From positions 2,418,001-2,482,000 of the forward strand of contig JAQFVV010000056.1 of assembly GCA_028023455.1 (NCBI GenBank): DNA of 64,000 nucleotides. Direction: 5' to 3'. The position numbers and the translations under genes were made by a program. This DNA is from Epiperipatus broadwayi (taxonomy: Eukaryota; Onychophora; Udeonychophora; Euonychophora; Peripatidae). The notes beneath the pieces are model-generated. The model did no database searches, was not told the DNA's origin, and saw nothing but the letters and a program-made list of their open reading frames with translations. Below are positions 1 to 11,024 of this stretch, in pieces. Positions within the stretch are counted from its first letter, which is position 1; each line of letters begins with the position of its first letter.

Positions 1-1943
1 TTTATATTTGAATTCCAATTAATAATATCATATATTATAAATATAATTATAATTAATATTTTAGTCTTAAAGAAATGATTTAAATTATTTTCATTTGTAA
101 AATATATATTGATTTTAATTATTTTAAATGGAGACAGAAAAATATTTATTTTAAAGTTGTAATAGTTGATTTAGAATATTGACCAATGAGATTTAAGTAA
201 GTAGTTTTCTGACATCACTTTATCCTGGGGTTTTGAAGAGAAAAAGAAGAACAGACAATCAAGATACAGATTCATGAAAAAAAAATAAAGCAAGGAGCTG
301 TTTCAATTTCATTTCATGGTAAAAATTTATAAAAGTTTTAAAATATTTAAAGTTTTAAATGGTAAAATAATATTTAAAAAGCTGTCTAAGGATATAATAT
401 ATTTTATAGCAATTATTAAAGTCATGGAGTGAGTTCAAACCAGTTTCTTTATTATGACCTAATCACAATTCTGATCATCTGCTTATAACTAAAAATTGAT
501 ATCCAAAAGAAGTTTTAAAGGAAAACCAAAGTTGCTATTCTTATTTAGGATAATCATGAGAAAGAAAAGACAATTACATTTCCTTAAAGAAAGATATGTC
601 TGAATTCATATAAGAAAACATTTATTTATTTATGTCAAATTAAATAATTTTATTGGTCATATATTAAAAACAAGAAACAAGTCTAAAATCTCTAGAAATA
701 AATTTTGAAAATTTATAAAAGTATTTTATCAGATGTTAAAAATAATGACTTACTTGAGAGTGATAAGTCTAATTAAAATTAATATTATGTTTTAATTGAA
801 CAATTGATGTGTGATAAATAGCTTGAAACATTTTGAAGAAGAAAATGTTTAGCATATATTTGATAATGTAAAGAAAAGAGGACAGATAAAAAAAGAATTA
901 ATATTTTTCATGTTTAAATAGAAAATGGAATCTTATTATATTATTATAAGAAAGGAACAGTAAAAATGGGAACAATAATCAAAAAAGTCTTTAACTTTTT
1001 ATTAGTAGATGACAGTCACAAAGATGACACACTATAATACAGAAAGTTAAATGAAATTATTCATATGTATTTAATATTATGAGATTAATAAGTAAGAGAA
1101 AAGTGAAGAAATATTGATGAATTAATTAAACATATTTCAAAATTTGTGAAGACATATTGAGAAGATTTGTGAAACTCTTTAATTAATGTATGTTTCAAGA
1201 GAATAATTGTGTGTATGTAACTTTAAAGTAGTCGTGAAGGAAGGATGCATCCAATTCAGAACTTTTGTCCAGTTAGTGTTGTGCTTATTTGTCAAATGTT
1301 TTGTTTAAATATACAAGTATTTCTATCAGAAAGAAGATAAGAGAAACACCCAAACTTGCAAGAAATGATTAACATATATTGGGTGACCATGGTAGTGTTA
1401 AACTAGGAATGGAATATTTTAATTTTAAAAAAAAACAAAGAGAAAAGGATTTTAATTTTAAAGTTATTATTAATATATTTTTTGTTTGATATGAAATATA
1501 AATGCTAAGTATTCTAGTTAGTAATAAGTGAAATAATTTTTATATACAATCTAGTATATAAGGGTAAAAGGTATTAACCTTTTTATTACTCATTTTTGTT
1601 TTTTTAAAAAGTATGCTTAAAGATATGAGGAGAGTGTAAATGAATTATGACATGAAAGTGTGTGTGGGATATAATATTTTAACTTTATATTTTAACCGGT
1701 GTATATTTTTTTAACCGGTGCATATTTTTTTAAGAAAAAAATGAGTTTGCTAAAATGTGTTATAGAGGTATTTCAAATTTATTATCATAAACTATATTTG
1801 ATAAAGGGGAATGTACCTGTGATAATGAATAAAAGTTTATGGAATTCTATGAAAATAAAATAAATATATATTATAAAATGTAATGTTATGAGATTAAGAA
1901 AAGAGTGGATATTAATATTAAAAAATAATCATGATCTCATTTG

Positions 1944-1944
<1 letters not shown>
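1..1944. other. AT-rich spacer, no gene
   Basis: I see no reading frame, RNA gene or recognisable repeat here. The stretch is AT-rich with short A and T runs and in-frame stops throughout. Confidence 0.7.

Positions 1945-2027
<83 letters not shown>
1945..2027. repeat. (AT)n microsatellite
   Basis: An uninterrupted TA dinucleotide tract. It is followed directly by TGTAACC, the same kind of junction seen where LTR elements begin next to (AT)n at 26461 and 63111. Confidence 0.97.
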
Positions 2028-2030
<3 letters not shown>

Positions 2031-4259
2031 AACCTAGTGTTATTGACACTTGGTTTATTTAGCATTATTTCCACAGGAAAACAATGCAATCCTTTTCTAG
2101 GAAATAAAAAGTAAAATAATAATAATATTAAGTGATTAATAAAATAGGCTATTTACTCACTGTAACGTATTTTTAAGTAAATAACTAATAAATTTGGTAA
2201 TCCAATGTAATTTTGAAGAAGAGCATAAATAATTTAGGTAAAATTATTAACAATAAGAGCAATTTAATATAGTATAAAAGCACATCTCATAAACAGTAAT
2301 TGATTTTGGATGGGTAGAGGGGAGAGTAGATGAGTGTCTTATCATAAAGCACAATAACTTCTGATAATTTTATTTTTTTAAATTATTTAAATAATAATGT
2401 ATACAGAATTATACATCACTAATAAGCATTATTAGTGAAAGATATTTATTATTTTTCATTATTTGTCAAATTATCTTGTAATCCATTTAAATCATACAGA
2501 AATATATAACTGTAATAAGTTTTTTTTTTTTTCCCTTTTCTTTTGTTTATGTATAATTAAATAACGATTTTTCTGTCAGAGGTCGCTAAAAGAAGACCGC
2601 GAAACTTTGTAGAAAAACTAGTCTGACATAAGTTTTACAAGAGGAAGCAGTGCTGAAATTCGGTAACAAATTTTTATATTTTTTTATTGCAGAAATAAAT
2701 ATAATTCAAGTAACATTTTAACAAAATCATGTCTAGCTAAAATATTTTGATAGGACATCCATAAGTTTCTATTGCTCTACCTATTATAAAGCTTTTTATA
2801 CTCAAAATGTGCTATCTTATGCTAAAGTTCGAGATCACCGTATTGACTACAGCGATCACGGAAAATATCATTATCGTTAAACTAAGCAATATAAATAATT
2901 TCCAAGAAATAATTAATTATTTGTTAACTTTACCTTATTTAATAATCTTTTCATGGTATAAAAGAAAAACTAGAATTAAAAGACATATTATAAAAGCCAA
3001 GGAAAGTTAACCAAAATTTCGCGCTCTTTCTAACAGAAAATTGTCTGCTTTAGAAAATAATGCAAGTTCCCCACGTTAAAATATGTTTTATTCACTGAAA
3101 ATTATCCCGAAATAATATAAATAATAAATGATATTTACTTATGCACCTGCATATTTTTTTAAAAAGAAATATACATTTTCTCAAGGCAAATATAGAAAAA
3201 TTTGTATGTGTGCATTTACGGAGTATTCCTTATTAAAGAAAAATTATAATTCCTAGAATAGGAATAAAAACTATAAACATTAGTGACCTAATTATAACCA
3301 TAAAATAAAATGTTATATTATACATGAATTGGAGTCAATAAAACTTTATATCCACGTAAGTCAGCTGCAGTCAATAAAAATAATATTTTGGAAAAATTCG
3401 CGCATTCTTTTATTCATAAGCCAGCTAGCTAAAAATGATACGTATCGCCAATAGTAAAAAGAAAAGAATTGTATATGTGTGTGTTATCGTTTAGAATAAA
3501 ATATTTGTCTACGCTAAAATATGTATTGTTTTCTTGGATCCCATAATTATAGCAGTTAATTCAAGAAAGAATTAAAATCCACGCTGCTATGTTTTCTTTG
3601 CCTACTATTAAGTGCACCAGGATGAAGGCAACTTTTATAAATGAAATAATAAAATGTGTTTCTTGTTTTAAATTTGCTTCATGAACTACAAATGAATCAA
3701 GTTCTTCATCTGGATAAAGTGCCCAAAGGAAAACATTTTTTTTTAGTGATATTATACGCACTTGTTAAGTAATGATTTTTTTTACTAATTTGTAAAATTA
3801 TGTGTATTTTTTTTTTATATCAGCAGGTTAAAGGCTATATTCAAGTAATATTTAAATGACCTTGTAATCATAAAGGTATGTTTTTATGTAATTATTCTAG
3901 GTTAAATTTATATTTGACATGAAAAAAATATTATTTTTTTATAAAATGTGTTTACTTATGATATGTAATTATGAGTATCAATTTAGATATCAGATGCGTA
4001 AAAGAAGAAGAATTTAGATACTTAATAGGCAAAATATCTAGTTAAAATTATCAGAAGTAATTAAAGAGAAGTGCTATACAAAATATTACTTATTTAAAGT
4101 ATGAAACAAATTTATACTATGTTAATTAAGGAACTTATTCCCAATTATTTTTTTTTATTAACGCATTCACTTGGTTTAGTTCAAAATACTATATTTCCTA
4201 TTATTTGTTGAATATTTCTTTGGCAAAAGTGAAAATTATTATTGTATACTGTGATATCC
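2028..4259. other. AT-rich spacer
   Basis: No supported gene. Small open frames near 2807-3010 (+) and 3561-3761 (-) have no recognisable domain and AT-driven composition. The only structured item I noticed is the hammerhead-like motif at 2566-2618. Confidence 0.6.
2566..2618 (+). ncRNA. degenerate hammerhead-ribozyme-like fold
   Basis: The order of parts resembles a type I hammerhead. A possible stem I pairs TTTTTC with GAAAAA, and stem II pairs GGTC with GACC. The GAAAC box follows, then a 2-bp stem III (AC-TTT-GT) and an A at the cleavage position. The core that should read CTGATGA reads CTGTCAGA, and two extra bases precede GAAAC, so it is probably inactive or a chance fold. Such ribozymes are known in Penelope-like elements; none is visible next to this one. 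Confidence 0.22.
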
Positions 4260-4870
4260 ATTGATATCAGACGCTGATCTAAGTATACCCCGGAACATAA
4301 ATTTAGTGTAATTAGTGTATTTGCTTGTCTTGCCCCGATATAGCATCGGTATAGGCTTAATATGCGCCTAAGTAATAATTGTAATGTATCTATTTTGTGG
4401 GATCGAAAATAATCTCCCCAATAGCTTTATTTTTCATGAGGGGAATAGATAAATCTAATATTCGGGTATGTTTATAACCCATGTGATCGCTTCTCAGAGT
4501 AGGTCGATCAGTACTTTATATAGTATTTAGTGTATTTCATTAGTTAAAATCCCAGGAGAGGATTATATTTGGTGTGTGTTCCTATTATGCCCAATTAAGA
4601 GGCCAGGACCCACCAAACTGTTTAATATAGTAGTTAATTCTACAGCCCTTCGGTGATATTCCATATACCTCATGAGAAAATAGAGATAATTCCACCACGG
4701 AAGGTGTTGAATATTGTGTTTGTTTAGAAAGTTATGGCAAGATAACGGGTATATTGGAGGTTAATTCCTCAAGCTCCATTTAGTATAAATAGCGTGCTAG
4801 TATATATGATCAATGTCTGAATTGTGCGACGGAATAGTGCTGGGAATCCACACATAAGTCAATGGAGAGA
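4260..4870. other. higher-complexity segment, unassigned
   Basis: Base composition is visibly less AT-rich than on either side, with short hairpins such as GCCCCGATA...TATAGGC near 4332. Stops occur in all frames, so it is not coding. It may be an old repeat or LTR remnant, but I found no second copy in the window. Confidence 0.3.
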
Positions 4871-7710
4871 GTAAGTTTTTAAAAATTGCGTGATTAAAAA
4901 TTTTCATTTCCAATAGAGGATTCAAATACTAAGTTTAATTCAGGTTAATGATTAAATAGCACTCACAATATAACTTATACTGAGAAAAAAAAAACAAAAA
5001 CAGTGTGTATAACAACTTCAATTGTTATTAAGGTAAACATTAAAATAGTAAGTGTAACTTCTGATACGTAACCCATAAATTATAATAAGTTATCTAAATA
5101 AAAACTATTATTTAATTAAAGATATGATAATAAAAATCATTTGTACGCATTGCCTAGAACCAGATTATTTTTGTTTTAAAACAGATCGTTAGTCAATAAA
5201 TATAAGTAACCGTTCATAAAAGATACACTAAACGAATGAGCTGATGTATCGATAATACTATTTATTTATTTTATATTCAATTTACATAAATGTAAAAATA
5301 AGATGAAGAAGTAGTTCGAATCCAAGTCTAAAAGTATAGACGAATTAATATTAGTTATATTTTGTTTTATCCATATGGGATCACATAAATTGTATATGTT
5401 TGTTTATTATGTTAATCATAAAAGATATTTTTGTTAAACCATAATAAAAAATTAGAATTTTGTTATAAGTTAATAATAAATTATCGTCTTGTTACAAGTT
5501 GTTTTGAGTCATTTTTCTTATGTGCTAAATAAAAGTGTATTGGCATAATACTTGCAATACTTTCTTGGGTCCAAAATCATTTATGAAATCTTAAATCCAA
5601 AACACCAGATAGACAATTATAAGCAGATCAAAACATTTCATTATATTTTAATTTAATAAAAATTATTTATGGAATTGAAAACTTCAGACCAAGACATTTT
5701 ATTTTATTTTATATGTGTGTAAAATCACTTTATTCCCAAACTACTAGTTTTGTTTGCACATTGTTGAATACAAATTTAAGTGAAGTGTCTAAGTAATAAA
5801 TATTAGTTAAATTATTGTGTTGTCATGGATAATGGAATGACACAAAAGCACCCTTGTCTTTTCATCATTCCGACTGAGATTCTGGATTTAAAAGGCTTTA
5901 TTATTCAAAATTATGCGTTATAATTGAATATGGTGATCATCTCGTTAAATATTATATTAGTTGATATGTGGATGAAGACACCTAGAATTTAAATAAGGTA
6001 AATGTTTCCTATAGCCGACCAGAATGTCAGTCATATGCGACAACACAATACTGCCGGGCAATTTTAGTAAATATAACAGAGAACCCTGAGATTAGCGTCA
6101 TTATTATAAGTGCTCTTAAATTAATAATTGATCAAATTCAGATCAATATTACAAGCGTGGCATGGCTTAAGAGATTGAAACATCTAATTGTATAATAACC
6201 AAAAATATTGAGATCATATTGGCAAATTAATGAATTTTTTATTTTAGTCGGTAATATTAACAATGACATGAAAAATCATCATCATCATTGTCGAACAGTG
6301 CACGTACTTACAGCTCAGAGAATGTGTTTTGGATAGAGAAAGAATGGTAGTTTATTAATAATTTTCTTTTTAAATTTATTTTATTAATTTTTTTTTTTTA
6401 ATTCTATCTCTGTCTGAACTGCATATCGCTGTAGCTGAATTATTATAGAACTAACCTAACGGAGAGATATTATTAAGTAAAATAAAGTTTATATGACCCG
6501 GACTATATACCAAGAGTAGACGGAAGTTTAAGGCCTTCCGGATTGGATTTCCTAATGTTAATTGGAATCTTCTTATTTTTATTAGGTTAGAATATATATA
6601 TAAAGTATCATATTGATGATGATAAAGGTAGACTATTTGTTTTGTAACATGATCTCAAATATGGATAGAAAAATATTTAATGGGAAGATTGGATTATATT
6701 ATTGGTCCAGAGGGAGTATAATAATAGATGCTGAAGACACAGTAGGGAAAAATGAGTTGAAATTCCAGGATAGGATATAAAAATATCATCCTGAAGAACT
6801 TATTGAATAGTTGAATGGGATTAATGTTTGCGATACCCATATAGTTTATTAGAAAGAGATGGGAGGATTTTCTGCAAAGACATGAGTGTAGTATATGCCA
6901 TAAGAGCTTGCTGTATAAGCCAGGGTAAAATTGGGGTAAGATGAAGTTTAAGGTAAATAAGAATATAGTAGGCATTGAAAATGGACTAAATATTTTAAGA
7001 ATTTTATAGTTTTTCTTCTTAAGTTTTGACAGATTAGCTTAAAAGTAGTAAGACCATACACAGAACAAATATTTTACATTTGAATAAAATCTAAATAAAT
7101 TATTATATGAATACCTGAGATCAAGTGAGAGATAGAGAATGAATGTATAAAATGAATTACATTATATGAAAAAGAATCCTTAATTTCACTATTCATTTTC
7201 TTCATTTTGAATACATTATAAATATTGTTTTTATTTTTGATTGTTTTTATAACATTCCCACAGCAGTGATAATTTTTTATTGATAAGATTATACTGCAAT
7301 ATTTTTACACAAATTTTGAATATGAAGTATAATTTAAATATGATAATTTTATTAAAATATCTGGAGTTACAAAAATATAAAGTAAATAGGAAAAGATGAT
7401 TAACAAGGTAACCACAAGATAACTCATGAAATGTAAAACTGTATAATATAATATTAGTATGAAAGCATACATGATGGTAAGAAGAATGAACTTATTATTT
7501 TAAAAGATCTAGATACTGAATATGGGAAAGGTTAAAATGTATAGAATACATATTTTGTCTATTTGTGATGTATGCAAATAATTTTATTGTAAAAGTATAA
7601 ACATTTAAATTATTATTTTATTAGTGAATTATTTATCATAAGGTGTATAGCTGTTGGTTGTTCATTATTGATTGTTGTAAATAAATGCATATTTTAATTT
7701 TAATTTTGTA
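4871..7710. other. AT-rich spacer
   Basis: No gene supported. Patches near 5820-6110 and 6400-6560 are somewhat more complex, but have no open frame and no partner elsewhere. The open frame at 6694-6975 (-) has no recognisable features. Confidence 0.6.
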
Positions 7711-7721
7711 TTAGTAATTTC
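7711..7721 (+). repeat. left target-site duplication of LINE
   Basis: TTAGTAATTTC occurs here and again at 11014-11024, immediately outside the two ends of the LINE. It marks target-primed insertion. Confidence 0.88.
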
Positions 7722-8047
7722 GGCTGCAGAAAGGAGTTTGCTATTAACTGAAAGGAGACCCTTTGATTCCTCTTGGAGGCCTTAAAGGAACCGAGCAGGG
7801 CAAATTCCTAATGTCCACTCCATACGTTCTTGTTGTTGCAGCTGTTATTACTATGTGATTATTCATATAGTATACGAACATGGATGGGCTGCTCACCAAC
7901 ATGCATTAGCCAGTGTGGTGAGTTTATTGGCTTTTTACCTCTGAGTTTAAGATCAAGAAACACCATGGTCTTTCTTCTCAGTGCCTGATAAGGCAGAATG
8001 AATGTTTGTGTAAATGATAAATATTTTTCCAATACATATATACAATT

Positions 8048-10903
8048 ATGACAGACAAAAATAAAGCATGGCCCTTATTCCCAGGAGGCTGTAAAGTCAC
8101 CAACCAAGGCAGCGGTTGGTGGCCAAAGGCGGAGGGTGCTAAGAATCCCCTGATTGTGGACCCAGGCTGCCATTTGATGACGACTTTTTATTTAGGTACT
8201 TACAACTGCAGATCACTTTCAAGTGAAGGAAGATTGCAAGAATTAGAAGAAGAATTGTCTTATATTAAATGGGACATTATTGGACTTTGTGAAGTTAGAA
8301 GAAAAGGTGAAGAAACAATTGATTTAAAAAGTGGACATATACTCTATTATAAAGGCACACATATTGGAAATACAAGTGGAGTAGGATTCATTATAAATAA
8401 AAAGTGGAAGAACAATATTGTGGAGATTGATGGTGTATCGGACAGAGTTGCAAGATTAGTTATACAACTTAATAGCAGATACCAAATGCAGATAATTCAG
8501 GTTTATGCCCCAACAAGTTCTCATAGTGATGAAGTAGTAGAAGATTTTTATATGGATGTACAAAAGGCTTTTGATCAGAGTAAACAACATTTTAAAATTG
8601 TTATGGGAGACTTTAATGCTAGAATTGGTAGACAAATGAAAGATGAAATTGCTGTAGGTAATTTTGGTTATGGTAATAGAAATGAGAGAGGACATAGACT
8701 TGTGGAGTTTGCAGAAAAAGAAAAACTTTATATTATGAATTCATTTTTTGAGAAAAATGTTAAAAGGAAATGGACATGGAAGCATCCAAATGAAGGTACA
8801 GCAGAATTGGATTATATTTTGACTAACAGGAAATACATATTTCAAGATTGTAATGTTCTTAATAAATTTAACACAGGAAGTGATCATCGATTAGTAAGGT
8901 GTAAGTTATGTGTTAATGTAAAACTAGAGAGACAAAAATTATTGAGAAAAACAATATTTACAGTTGATATTCCTAATCTTCAGAAACATTCTAATGAATT
9001 TAAATTAGAACTTACAAATAGGTTTCAAGTGTTAGGAGATTTTGAACATGATTCAGATTTGAATGAAATTAATATGAAAATAACTGATACACTTTTAAAA
9101 ACTGCAACAAAGATAGCTGGTAGAAAAAAGCAGCAATTGACTAATAAAATTTCTACTGAGACTAGAGAATTTATGAAGAAAAGAAGGAATATGAAGATAT
9201 ACAAAAATGATGTATTAAAAAGAATTGAATATCTCGAATTTTGTAAAATGGTACGGAAAAGAGTTGAAAATGATATAAGAAAGTATAACTGTGAAATAGC
9301 AAGGAAAGCTGTAGAAGAAAATAAAAGTCTCAAGAATGTTAAACAACATTTTGGTATTGGTAGGAAATTTATATCTGCAATAAGAAAAAAAGATGGAATT
9401 ATTACTAAAAAGAGAGATGACATCATGAAATTGGTAGAAGATTTTTATCAAGAATTATATAGTAATAAAGAACAAGTACCTCCTATATCTATTACATCTT
9501 CCGAATTGCCCAGAATTTTAAATGAAGAAGTGAGACATGCAATTAAATGTATGAAGAAAGGAAAGGCTCCAGGAAATGATGGAATTATAATTGATATATT
9601 AAAAGAAGGAGGTGAAGAAATAGAAACAATTTTAGCAAAGTTATATACCAAATGTCTAAATGATAAAGATGTACTGGAAGATTGGAAGAATGCAGTAATA
9701 ATATTAATATTTAAAAAAGGTGATAAAGAAGATATTAGAAATTACAGACCTATCAGCCTTTTATCAGTTTTATATAAAAATTTTACCAAGATAATTACAA
9801 CTCGTCTACAGAGAACTTTGGATTTCCACCAACCAAGAGAACAAGCTGGATTTAAAAGTGGTTTTAGTACAATAGATCATATCCAGGTATTGAGAGAAGT
9901 CATAGAAAGGACAAATGAATATGAGTTGTCATTATGTTTTGGATTTGTAGATTATGAAAAGGCATTCGATTCTATACACATTTCTTCAGTGATTAAAGCA
10001 TTGGATCATCAAGGTATAGATCCAGGATATTGTCATATTTTAAAGAATATTTATAAAAATGCAACAGCAACAATTAGATTACATAATGATACTGGAAAAA
10101 TCAACATTGAGAAAGGTGTAAGGCAAGGTGACTCCATATCTCCAAAACTTTTTACAGCAGTGCTGCAAGAAGTATTTTGTGGATTAAAATGGGAAACTAA
10201 AGGAATGAAAGTAAATGGAGAGTATTTAAGTCATTTAGATTTTGCAGATGATGTAGTTGTTTTTGCAAATAATGCTTCAGAGCTGCAGGAAATGTTGCAG
10301 GAGTTAGCAGATGAAAGTAGAAAAGTAGGACTAAAGATAAATGTTAAAAAGACTAAAGTAATGTTTAATCGATTTGCTCAAAATATGAAAATAAAGATTG
10401 ATTATGAAGAATTAGAAGAAGTTAACAGTTACAAATACCTAGGTCAGATTATTAATACAGATGGAAACATAATGGAGGAAATTAATCATAGAATTAAACT
10501 TGGTTGGAGTGCTTTTGGTAGAAATAACTTGATACTAAAAGGAAATATGCCTATGTGTTTGAAAAGAATGGTTTTTAACAAATGTGTTTTACCAGTTCTT
10601 ACTTATGGATCTGAGACTTGGACACTTAATAGAAGAGCAATACAGAGACTTCAGACCACTCAAAGGAGTATGGAGAGATGTATGTTGGGAGTAACAAGAA
10701 GAGATCGAAAATGCAATGTATGGGTAAGACAACAAACAGGTGTTACTGACCTTATTGAAAAAATTAAAAGATTGAAATGGAGTTGGGCTGGACATATTGC
10801 TAGAAGAAATGATAATAGATGGACAATTGAAATTTTAAACTGGATTCCAAGAGATTGTAAAAGACCCAGAAAGAGACCACATGTGAGATGGATGGATGAA
10901 TAA
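8048..10903 (+). CDS. LINE ORF: endonuclease/reverse transcriptase (RTE type)
   Basis: 951 residues. Residues 48-285 form an exonuclease-endonuclease-phosphatase domain that would nick target DNA. Its visible catalytic signatures are N53 (YNCRS), E82 (CEVR), YAP 153-155, GDFN 187-190, D255 and SDH 278-280. Residues 490-805 form the reverse transcriptase: PGNDG 508-512, FVDYEKAFDS 633-642, GVRQGDSISP 690-699, catalytic FADD 732-735 and the YLGQ thumb start at 797. LTYGSETW (851-858) is typical of the C-terminal part. A later start at M44, just before the endonuclease, is also possible. The frame ends at WMDE-stop because of a one-base loss; the family's usual C-terminus continues in another frame (10898-11004). 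Catalytic residues look intact, but the tail is truncated. Confidence 0.92.
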   Translation: MTDKNKAWPLFPGGCKVTNQGSGWWPKAEGAKNPLIVDPGCHLMTTFYLGTYNCRSLSSEGRLQELEEELSYIKWDIIGLCEVRRKGEETIDLKSGHILYYKGTHIGNTSGVGFIINKKWKNNIVEIDGVSDRVARLVIQLNSRYQMQIIQVYAPTSSHSDEVVEDFYMDVQKAFDQSKQHFKIVMGDFNARIGRQMKDEIAVGNFGYGNRNERGHRLVEFAEKEKLYIMNSFFEKNVKRKWTWKHPNEGTAELDYILTNRKYIFQDCNVLNKFNTGSDHRLVRCKLCVNVKLERQKLLRKTIFTVDIPNLQKHSNEFKLELTNRFQVLGDFEHDSDLNEINMKITDTLLKTATKIAGRKKQQLTNKISTETREFMKKRRNMKIYKNDVLKRIEYLEFCKMVRKRVENDIRKYNCEIARKAVEENKSLKNVKQHFGIGRKFISAIRKKDGIITKKRDDIMKLVEDFYQELYSNKEQVPPISITSSELPRILNEEVRHAIKCMKKGKAPGNDGIIIDILKEGGEEIETILAKLYTKCLNDKDVLEDWKNAVIILIFKKGDKEDIRNYRPISLLSVLYKNFTKIITTRLQRTLDFHQPREQAGFKSGFSTIDHIQVLREVIERTNEYELSLCFGFVDYEKAFDSIHISSVIKALDHQGIDPGYCHILKNIYKNATATIRLHNDTGKINIEKGVRQGDSISPKLFTAVLQEVFCGLKWETKGMKVNGEYLSHLDFADDVVVFANNASELQEMLQELADESRKVGLKINVKKTKVMFNRFAQNMKIKIDYEELEEVNSYKYLGQIINTDGNIMEEINHRIKLGWSAFGRNNLILKGNMPMCLKRMVFNKCVLPVLTYGSETWTLNRRAIQRLQTTQRSMERCMLGVTRRDRKCNVWVRQQTGVTDLIEKIKRLKWSWAGHIARRNDNRWTIEILNWIPRDCKRPRKRPHVRWMDE

Positions 10904-11004
10904 GAAAATGTGCAGGGGTGCTGTGGAAAAGAGAAGCTAAAGATCGGAGAAGGTGGATTAAAATTGGAGAGACCTTCATCCTGCAGTGGATTGATAATGG
11001 TTGA
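10898..11004 (+). pseudogene. frameshifted C-terminal tail of LINE ORF
   Basis: Just after codon WMD the frame shifts by one base. The shifted frame reads IRKCAGVLWKREAKDRRRW and on to a stop at 11002-11004. That matches the usual end of RTE proteins, a W-rich basic tail. The lesion is therefore a one-base deletion near 10897-10900 removing about 36 residues. Whether the shortened protein works cannot be told from sequence. Confidence 0.8.
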
Positions 11005-11013
11005 TGATGATGG

Positions 11014-11024
11014 TTAGTAATTTC
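11014..11024 (+). repeat. right target-site duplication of LINE
   Basis: TTAGTAATTTC, identical to 7711-7721. Confidence 0.88.

Larger units (their letters stand above)
7722..11013 (+). mobile_element. full-length RTE-type non-LTR retrotransposon (LINE)
   Basis: A 3.29-kb element bounded by a perfect 11-bp target-site duplication. It has a 5' UTR of about 325 bp starting GGCTGCAGAAAGG, one long ORF (apurinic-like endonuclease then reverse transcriptase) and a very short 3' end finishing in TGATGATGATGG. It has no poly(A) tail. A single ORF, a short 3' UTR and a simple-repeat tail are typical of the RTE/BovB group; related proteins are often labelled craniofacial development protein 2-like in animal genomes. 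The intact duplication and long open frame point to a fairly young insertion. A 147-bp derivative lies at 34379-34525. Confidence 0.9.

Noticed and set aside
8456-10795. Minus-strand frames inside the LINE
   Set aside because: Shadows of the 951-residue plus-strand ORF; no independent support.
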